From contig OW568876.1 in the NCBI GenBank assembly GCA_938743325.2, positions 496,001-560,000 on the forward strand: a DNA stretch of 64,000 nucleotides. The letters are read 5' to 3'. Position numbers and translations under genes: made by a program. The stretch is from Pycnococcus provasolii (lineage: Eukaryota; Chlorophyta; Pseudoscourfieldiophyceae; Pseudoscourfieldiales; Pycnococcaceae). The first letter of the stretch is position 1. Every line of letters starts with the position of its first letter. Below the pieces are notes generated by a model. The model saw nothing but the letters and a program-made list of their open reading frames with translations. It made no database searches and was not told the origin of the DNA. Positions 9,009-17,400 of the stretch are shown piece after piece.

Positions 9009-10811
9009 ATGACCCCTCAAAGTCACAAGGAGTATTGGCCGTTCGATGGCGCGGACCCGGTCAAAACAATTTCAAATCAATTTCAACCGCAACAAACTGG
9101 TGACAGCACAATCATGAGAAAAGCATGGAAAGATGACACTGGAGCTACATGCGATGTAGGAGGATGCATCGTAGCATCTTCGTCCAATCTTACGACGAAG
9201 CTACTTACTCTAAGAGATTCAGCAAAGCTCCTTTTGAGTGGAAAAGAATCGAACGTCTTCGGTTTTCCGCGAGCGGTGAAGAGCTCGAAGCGCACGCCCC
9301 CAAACAACGCGTACACGTCAGTGATGAGCAACCGCATAGCGCGATTACATAATATGTATGTTATGTGGGAAAACGACGAGGAGGCTTGCGAGGTGTTGAT
9401 GCCAGCAGTCTTGGCATTGGCCCACGAGGCTTGCCTTAAAAGCCTTCTCCAAAAGAAGCAAGCTACTACAAGTATCAAATCTGGGTCTGTCGTAATTGGG
9501 TATTATGGAGATGGGTCAACTATTACTGGCATTGATAGATATGGGACTCAGCGTTCATGCACATCGTCATTTCACTACCCACACAAGGATGAATTTCGCA
9601 CCATATATTCTCTTGGCCTTTTGCAGGCGTGTGGAGTTGAAAATTATTATTTTTCAACAACTAAAAGTGGAAACCAGAAGAAGTATACTTTGGAAAGGGC
9701 TCATGGTACTGTACTGGTTTCGTCACATGCGAATCAATGCGCCGACTATTTTCATGGAACTGAAAAAGGTGAAGAAAGTCGGATCACAAATAGATTCAGA
9801 CTACCTGCCAACGTCGACGACGAAGATGTGCGGTTCTACATGAACAACCTCACACGAGCAATCGAACTTGCGACAGAACATTTGGAGGCTGCACGGAAAC
9901 AATTTCATAAAGGGAAGTCTTCTGCTAATGTTGATCTACCTCAAAAGATCAAACAATGGCTTATTTGGGATAACGACGACGAAAGTGATGGCGATGTGGA
10001 AGATGCAGAGAATGGTGATGATGGTGATGATGATGATGATGATGGTGAAGAAGAGGACGATGCAGATGATGATCATCCAGATGCAGATGATGATCCAGCC
10101 GATGGCGGCGGCGGAGGAGGTAAAGATGATGGAGAAGAGGATGATTCAAAAGATCCAGCCGATGGCGGCGGAGGAGGAGGTGCTAGCCAGCCCCAACCGC
10201 CCATCCCCATCAGCATGCGTGACGAGGACGTAAGTAGGTTGAATGATTGGCTTTGGACGTACCCGTCGACTGTTCCCATGCACAAGCTGGAGAGCTTGCA
10301 CGACATGCCCCCACGTGGCGTACGCCCGTCGATTGACGACCCTGCCCATCGCCTGCACATTTCCACCGATGACGCACCTGGCGCAGATGGAACTCCCGCG
10401 TTCCTCCTGCACATCCCAGCCTTTGCCATGATCGAGATGGAAGCGCAACAGCGCGCAGCCTCGGCATCTTCGGGACCCCCATCTGCGGAAGCTTTCGATG
10501 CCGGCGAGCCTCCTGGCGGCGTGCGGCTTGAGGGCATGCGACTGGACGTCCACAAATCTGGAAAGGTGACGATGTGGCTTGACCAATGCTGCTTCGACAT
10601 TACGCCGTCTCTCATCGAGCAGACGAGCGCTCAGGACCTCGTCCTTTTCACGAATGCGGCGCGAGGTGAGGCTGCTACCGCTGCGGACATAGCAGGCCAA
10701 ACCGTTGGCGAGGGACGGATTTACGGCGCGATTGACATACGCGCGTCGGCTGAGTTAAACGTCGAACACGCGCTTGCATTCGAGGATGCTCAGCGTGACG
10801 AAGAGCCGTAA
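9009..10811 (+). CDS. AlkB-like 2OG-Fe(II) oxygenase joined to RNA polymerase III RPC4-like C-terminus
   Basis: The 600-aa ORF is composite. Residues about 160-266 show the AlkB-type pattern: HKD (H192, D194), SLG (201-203), a distal His in DYFHGT (H249), and SRITNRFR with R258 and R262. These positions correspond to the iron facial triad and 2-oxoglutarate-binding Arg, with H-to-H spacing close to that of AlkB. Residues about 320-392 are Asp/Glu and Gly runs. Residues about 440-590 resemble the C-terminus of the Pol III subunit RPC4/POLR3D: FLLHIP, then RLDVHKSGKVTMWLDQCCFD, QDLVLF, and a final IYGAIDI...EHAL segment. The N-terminal part is clearly more AT-rich than the C-terminal part, suggesting a mobile-element ORF joined upstream of a host gene. 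The true RPC4 start could instead be the ATG near 10215. Domain calls are by motif only. Confidence 0.6.
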   Translation: MTPQSHKEYWPFDGADPVKTISNQFQPQQTGDSTIMRKAWKDDTGATCDVGGCIVASSSNLTTKLLTLRDSAKLLLSGKESNVFGFPRAVKSSKRTPPNNAYTSVMSNRIARLHNMYVMWENDEEACEVLMPAVLALAHEACLKSLLQKKQATTSIKSGSVVIGYYGDGSTITGIDRYGTQRSCTSSFHYPHKDEFRTIYSLGLLQACGVENYYFSTTKSGNQKKYTLERAHGTVLVSSHANQCADYFHGTEKGEESRITNRFRLPANVDDEDVRFYMNNLTRAIELATEHLEAARKQFHKGKSSANVDLPQKIKQWLIWDNDDESDGDVEDAENGDDGDDDDDDGEEEDDADDDHPDADDDPADGGGGGGKDDGEEDDSKDPADGGGGGGASQPQPPIPISMRDEDVSRLNDWLWTYPSTVPMHKLESLHDMPPRGVRPSIDDPAHRLHISTDDAPGADGTPAFLLHIPAFAMIEMEAQQRAASASSGPPSAEAFDAGEPPGGVRLEGMRLDVHKSGKVTMWLDQCCFDITPSLIEQTSAQDLVLFTNAARGEAATAADIAGQTVGEGRIYGAIDIRASAELNVEHALAFEDAQRDEEP

Positions 10812-10846
10812 AAGAAATAACTACTCAGTCTCCTTACTCAGTCTCC

Positions 10847-11050
10847 TTACTCTCCCCCCTCGCTGCTCACCACCATCGCTTCCACTTGCATTCGGCATAG
10901 GGGACACCGCCGCCCGTTGTGCGCAAAGTGCGCAAGCAAGCATCGGTAGCACGTTCCCGCGTGGCCGCACGGCCAAGCGAGCGCATCCTGGCCCGCATCA
11001 AGGCAGATGGTGCAGCTTCTCTCCAGAGTCTCGCCCCTCGGCGCGTCCAC
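10847..11050 (-). CDS. RING-finger (C3HC4-type) ORF, 5' end unresolved
   Basis: The frame encodes a complete RING finger in 67 residues: CTICLD, CGHAGTCYRC, and RRCPLCR supply the eight ligands in C3HC4 order. This is the fold of E3 ubiquitin ligases, and C-terminal RINGs with this WPCGHAGTCYRC phrasing are common. No ATG precedes it in frame: the first usable codon is GTG, with a TGA about 12 codons further upstream. An overlapping frame to about 11241 carries a plausible lead-in (MIEAMLKERGEEQW), so a small intron or an indel may separate the start from the RING. It could be a terminal exon or a decaying gene. It lies divergently from the receptor cyclase gene. Confidence 0.55.
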   Translation of the reverse strand: MDAPRGETLERSCTICLDAGQDALAWPCGHAGTCYRCLLAHFAHNGRRCPLCRMQVEAMVVSSEGGE

Positions 11051-11187
11051 TGCTCTTCTCCACGCTCTTTCAGCATTGCCTCAATCATGCTAGCCTTGCT
11101 AGGTGACGACGACTTATTGTTATCATTCTTCGCATCTGACGATCCCACGTCGGGGTTTACCCCCAGTTGGGGATCCCTCACACATAA

Positions 11188-11205
11188 GGGGGGGGGGGGG
11201 GGGGG
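11188..11205. repeat. poly-G run
   Basis: Eighteen consecutive G in the region between the RING ORF and the receptor cyclase gene, a likely site of length polymorphism or sequencing error. Confidence 0.85.
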
Positions 11206-11468
11206 CAGGGGGACTATTGGCGTTTTTAGGAGCTTGCGCAAGGCTTCTTGCGCAGAAAAAAAGGAAAATCCAAAACCCGAAAAAGCATTTCATCCCCACC
11301 AGTCCGTCCACGCTGTCACGGTCCAAGAAGACCGTGACGACTTTTCGGAATTTGTTTCGTCCACACCGTCTCTATCGGGTCGTCGAGTCGACATATTATT
11401 TTGCCTCATTCCCAACTCCCAACCCGACTGCATCTAACTCTCGAGAAAACGTCGTAGTAGTCGTTGCC

Positions 11469-14400
11469 ATGGCGGTGGCGTGGCGAGCGGCGTGCAACAA
11501 CAACAGCACCATCAACCCAAGAAGAGCAACAACAACGTCAATGGTGGCGGTGCTTCTTCTTCTGACAACGATTCTCCTCATGTCATTCAAAGGGTTGTTG
11601 TGCGATGCACAGCAACAGCAGGAGCAGCCATCACCACCACAGCCTTCATCATCGTACACCACCACCCCTCCTCTTCCTCCAAGCACAGACGACGATGACC
11701 AGCAGGAGGAGGTGAACCTGACGACGGAAGCTGCGAAAGTCTCCTCACCTCCTCCTCCTATGCAGATTTCATGTGATGCGTCGAAACTCTCACGATTCGT
11801 TTATCCTGCAGATGCTGAAGATCAACAGAATAGTAGTAAGCTTTGCTCGAGTTTCTTGTTGGTGCAGACCACCACCACCACCACCACCACTCCTTTCAAC
11901 TCATTCGCGACAGGTTTGCGAGCAGCTTTCCATAAGGCTTCTTCTTCTGCATCAATGCTATGCCTCACTCTGCACATTTGCACGCTCGAAGAGGAAGAAA
12001 AATCAGACAACAACCAAAACAATACACAACAAACTCTTGACTTGTCATCCTTCGTGGGACTCTTTGCAAGCGATGAGCTCGCGACAATTAAGACGGCAAG
12101 GTTGTGGAATCACAGCAGCAGCAGCAGCAGCAGCAGCAGCCATCATCATCATCTACCGCTGATTGGTCCTGCGACTGGTCTGAATTCACTGCGCACCAAA
12201 GATCCCTTCATACGCAACGTCGTGAACGTGCGTGTCGGCATCAAAGAGGAGATTGCCGCACTGACGGAAGCACTCTTCGAGGCTCATGAGTCGGAAAACA
12301 CAGCCACCAATGATGATAATAACTCCTTGGATGACGGACGTCGACGTTCCTCCACCAATCGTGGTGGTGGTGGTGAAGACGAAGAAGTCGGTCTTCTACG
12401 CAATGAAGATGTCATCGGCTTTGAAAGCATTGGAGCTATAGTAGCACACCATTTTCCGTCATCAGAGGACGTAATCTCTGCCGCCGAGGAGCAAATGCGC
12501 GCTCGCTTACACCCAGACCTTTCCGTTATCCAAGAGTGGCCATGGAACGCGTCGGAGGATGAAATACAGCGTGTGTTTGAAGCCGTATTCAAGCCTTCCG
12601 GTCCCGATCAAAACAAGCCAGTTCCGCGCGCTCTCTTTCTGCATGGCAGCGCAAAGAATGTGGCTCATTTTGCAAAACTTGCCAGCGACTTTGACACGAC
12701 GACGACGACGAGGACTCGACGACACTTGGAAGCGTCGGACCACGACCACGCTTCTCGCGTGCTTCTCGTGACGAGCGCAACAGGTGCTTATGAGCTGAAT
12801 CGTGAGCTAGCGAGAGTGTTTGCCACCGAGCCCATGTGGGGAGGGAGTACAACAGCAAATAATTCTGCCGTGACGACGTCAACGGCGGAGTTCGCCGCCA
12901 GCTCCGCTACTACCGCGGAGATTCACACCATATCCGTTGCCATATCGCAGGTGCTTCCCACGATGGCTCTTGCGAGTGGCGTCGCCAGTGACTCTGGTCC
13001 AGCTGCCGAGCTCGTCGATGAATTTCGTGACGCGATGAAGCGAAGTCCTCCTCTCTCCTCCGAGTCCACTCATCACTCTTCTCCGAGTGACACGGCATTT
13101 GAGGGGTATGTCGTGGGCACGCTAACCACGCAACTTCTTGTCGATGCGACTCGTTCAATGAGGGAGGCTTACAAAATAGCACAAGACTGTGCGTGCACGG
13201 GCATAAACACCGGAATCAACGAGACGATTTTTGGACGTGGATATGGGACGTCATGTGCCGCTTGGGAAGTTCGACAACAAGATGCAGCAAGTGGTCTTCT
13301 TCTCCCGCTCGATCTCGACAAGTGTGAAGCTCTCTGGGGACCCGATGCGCCTCTCACCAATACCAGTGTGCCGCTCGGGGGCTGGTGCTGTCAGCAATGG
13401 TGTTATGTGAGCCGCAGCTGCCCGGGTGCGCGTCTCAGCAGCTCATCTCCCGAGTCCATGCTCTTCTACAGCTATAGCCCGACAGATTGCCCATCGACAC
13501 CTGCGAGAGAGTGTCTTGCACGCTACGCAGCAAGCGAAAATAATGTGGACGCGTTTCTTGGAACGGAAGATGCATCTTCGCTCGAGAAGGAGCTAGCGAA
13601 TGATGACGACGGCAAGGGCATAAAGATTGCAGCTATCAACTCTCTGCGTGCCGCGATGCTCGATTCACTTTATAATCAAGGAATTTGGGAAGTTGGCGGA
13701 AAGTTCAGGCTTGGTCCGTACGGTGACACGTGTTTCCAGCCAGGCACCGGATGTTATTGCAACTCTGGACTGCACAGCGTTTACATGCTGCACTCTCACG
13801 AACCAGGTATCATGCACGGCGCTCACACGACGCCCACGGGATCTCCCGTTCTCACATTCGGAGGGTGCCGACTAAATACAGTCGCGCCCGATCCCATCAT
13901 CATCGGGCAGAGCTGCGCTCTCACGGGTCCTACGTCGGCGCTCGGCTTGGGCATGAATACCGGAATGCAAATCGGGGTGGACGAGATCGACGCGCTTGGC
14001 GGTGTTGCCGGCACATTCCTAAATCTCGCTGCTGTCGACGATGGCTACGAGCCAAATCGTGCGGCGGACAATGTGCCCGTGCTCCTCGAAGAGAAGGGGG
14101 CCGCTCTGCTCGCTGGTTTCGTTGGCACGCCAACGTCAAAGGCTGTTGTGGAATGGTTGGAGGCAAACAACCGCACGGATGTGCCATTCATTGCACCTTT
14201 CACCGGTGCGGGACTCCTTCGCATGGGCCAGCGTTCGATCATCAACATTCGTGCAAGCTACGGAGATGAGACGGCGGCGATGGTGATGCACTTTGTGGGG
14301 GATCTTGGCATGCGGCGCATCGCCATCTTTGCACAGGAGGATTCGTTTGGCAGAGCAGGATACGACGGCCTCGTTGCGGCACTACAGCTGACGAAAGTTC

Positions 14401-17400
14401 CACTGTATGCGGAAGGATGGTACATTCGCAACACAGTGGACGTTGCTGCCGGAGTCGACGCCATCCTTGGGTCATACGACGCAGATCCGGTACCCGAACC
14501 ACCTCAGCTCATCGTGATGATTGGAGCCTACAAGCCTCTTGCTGCATTTGTCACCGCTGTTCGCGCGAGAGTTCAAAAGACAGGCTCGAATGTTCCAGTC
14601 TTCACCACCGTGAGCTTCGTCGGCACGGCAGCTTTCAGCGCGGCTCTCGCCACGCCGGAGAACCGCGAAAATGTTTGGATCACGCAAGTGGTTCCCAACC
14701 CAAATGGACAAGGCGATTTTGCAAGGCGTTATCGCGCCGCACTCCGTCTCTTCGACCCAAACCTCGAGCCTGACTTTGTGAGCTACGAGGGATACATTGC
14801 CATGCGATTCATCGACGCCGTGCTTATGAGGATGGGGGAGGTGTATCGCCACGGATTGGATTCGCGCGAGTTTGTGCGCGATTTGCGAAAGAAATTCTTG
14901 GATACGGTCTACGAACCGCCGGGGATCTTCATCCTAGACCAGCAAAACCTTGTCATCGGACCTTATTTCGAAGAAGAGCCGGGATACTGGTGCAATCAGG
15001 GATTGCGCACCGTTTGGCTGACGAAGCTGAATCCCAGCAACGGCGAGGCTCTCTACGGCGTTGACGGCGTCACTCCATTCCAGTACTCCACCTGCGGCTA
15101 CGATGCGCTTTCCCGCTTGGAGGAAGAGCAGATTAACTTTGATGTGGGCCGCATCCTCGGCATCATAGCCGCGGTCATCCTGCCACTGCTATTCATATGC
15201 TGTCTCATTTCTGCCTTGCTGGTACGGCGCTACGTGCGGCATCGAGAGGCGAAGGCAATCATGGAGACCTGGCACATCGAATACGACGACCTGACATTTC
15301 TGCACCCTCTCGGTGAAGGCGCCCAGGGTACGACTTGGTATGGCCGTTACAGCGGGACGGAGGTGGTGATCAAGCAGATTGACGCGCCTCCAAAATCACA
15401 ACGCATCGGTGAAGGCAGGAGGAGTTTACATTCGAAACGGACTCCTCCGTCGCCGAGGCCATCTTCTTTAGAGTCATCGAGCCCCAAAGACTCGGCGGAG
15501 GAAGCAGCAGCTGGGACGGTGGTGAAGGCGTCCTTACCAGCTGCTATGCCGCTTACGATGCGCTCAATCAGCAAGGGAATTGTTGCACGCTTGCGCATGC
15601 AGCCGCAGCAGTGCAAGCCAATGCACGTGTCTCAGCTGCCGCGATCCATTCGCGAGTCACGGAGCGATTGTGCAGATATGACGCACGCTCTGACATTCAC
15701 TTCAGAAGATGACGCGGCGGTAGCAGCCGCAGCAGCAGCAACAGCACACCACGATGATAATGGTGATGATGATGGTCACCCTTCTTCTTTATCCACCGGA
15801 ATGGCGGAGGCAGAGGTGAATACAGAGACGGTGGCGGCAACGAAGAATGATGAAAATAATGGTCTACCAAGCGCGCTGCGGCGGGGTGGCAGTCAAATCA
15901 CACGCAACAGCGACGGAAGTCAGAACGATGTCGATGGAACACGAGATGCATTCAAGAGAAGCGTAAGCCTATCGCAGCAGTATGACTCGGTAGAATTCGC
16001 CAGCCTCTCCCAGCGTAAGAATACTATTAGAAGAGGCTTCACGAGTATCTTTAATAGTAGCTCATCACGTGGCAAGACGGTTGATCGCGAATTCAACGTG
16101 CTCCATCGACTGCGCCATCCTAACATTCGGCTGTTCATGGGCGCATACCTCGGCGTGGCGTCGCAAAAGAGAAAGAAGAAGAGAGAATCTTGCAAGGAGA
16201 AGAAGAAGAAGAAGACCTCGAAATTCAACGAGATATTCGCCATGATGACGAGACGAAGAGAGAGGAAGACGGGCAGCGATGCGAGTGACGTAGAGGACGT
16301 GGAAGGTGGTGGTGGTAATGGCGACGACGGCGATTACAACGAGTGCCAAGAGAATGAGGAGAAGGAAAGGCTCCACCCTCGCTCCTCCATCCTCATCGTG
16401 AGCGAGTACATGACGCGAGGGAACCTTCACGACATCTTGTCGAATCCCACGCTGGAACTCGACTGGGAAATGCGCCTGTCGTTCTGCCGTGACATGGCTC
16501 GTGGCCTGATGTATTTGCACAGCCAGGAGCCACCAGTGTTGCACCAAGATCTGAAAAGTCACAACATGCTAGTTGACGATCGCTGGAATGTGAAGGTGGG
16601 TGACTTTGGTCACTCCGCGGTGCTGAACGAGGTACTTGGAAGCAGCGTGACTGGCACTCCTCTGTGGACAGCCCCGGAGGTGCTCTCTGGAAAGCCCAAT
16701 ACGCAGGCTAGCGACGTTTATGGCCTCGGGATCGTGTTCTGGGAGGTGCTGAGCCGCCGCGACCCGTACGACGATGAAACGACTTCACGTGACGACATCA
16801 TCCAACAAATCATTGCTGGCGTGCGACCTCGCATGCCAGCGGCAGGAGGCGAAGGAGGTGTGGTGGTGCCGGAGAGCATGACCAAGCTTATCATGACGTG
16901 CTGGTCGAGCGATCCCGAAAGTCGACCTACCATGATGGAAGTTTCCAAGATGCTCGACAGCATGGTTAGCAGCAACGAACTCACGCTGGGCGGGCGGATG
17001 AGGTCTTCTTCTACCGGTGTTTCAAGCGGCGCGAAGTTGCTCGTGAATCGCATGCTCCCGGCACGAATTGCACGCGCGCTCGAGGATGGCCAACCCGTGC
17101 AGCCAGAGCACTTTGACGACGTCACGATTCTGTTCAGCGATATCGTGGGGTACACCGCCATTTCGAGCTCGCTGCCCCCTGGCGAGGTGATGGACATGCT
17201 CAATCGGCTGTACACCGCATTTGACGCGCTCACAACAAGGCACGGCCTGTTCAAGGTGGAAACAATAGGCGACGCGTACATGGTCGTGGGAGGCTGTCCT
17301 GAAGCTCAACCCGACCACGCGGTTCGCATCGCACGCATGGCACTGGACATGCTCGAGACGGCGGCCACCATCCCCGTTAGCAACATGTCGGATGACTTTG

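Noticed and set aside
11103-11468. Upstream extension of the receptor cyclase frame
   Set aside because: It begins at GTG and has low-complexity non-protein character; the ATG at 11469 has ideal context and precedes the signal segment.
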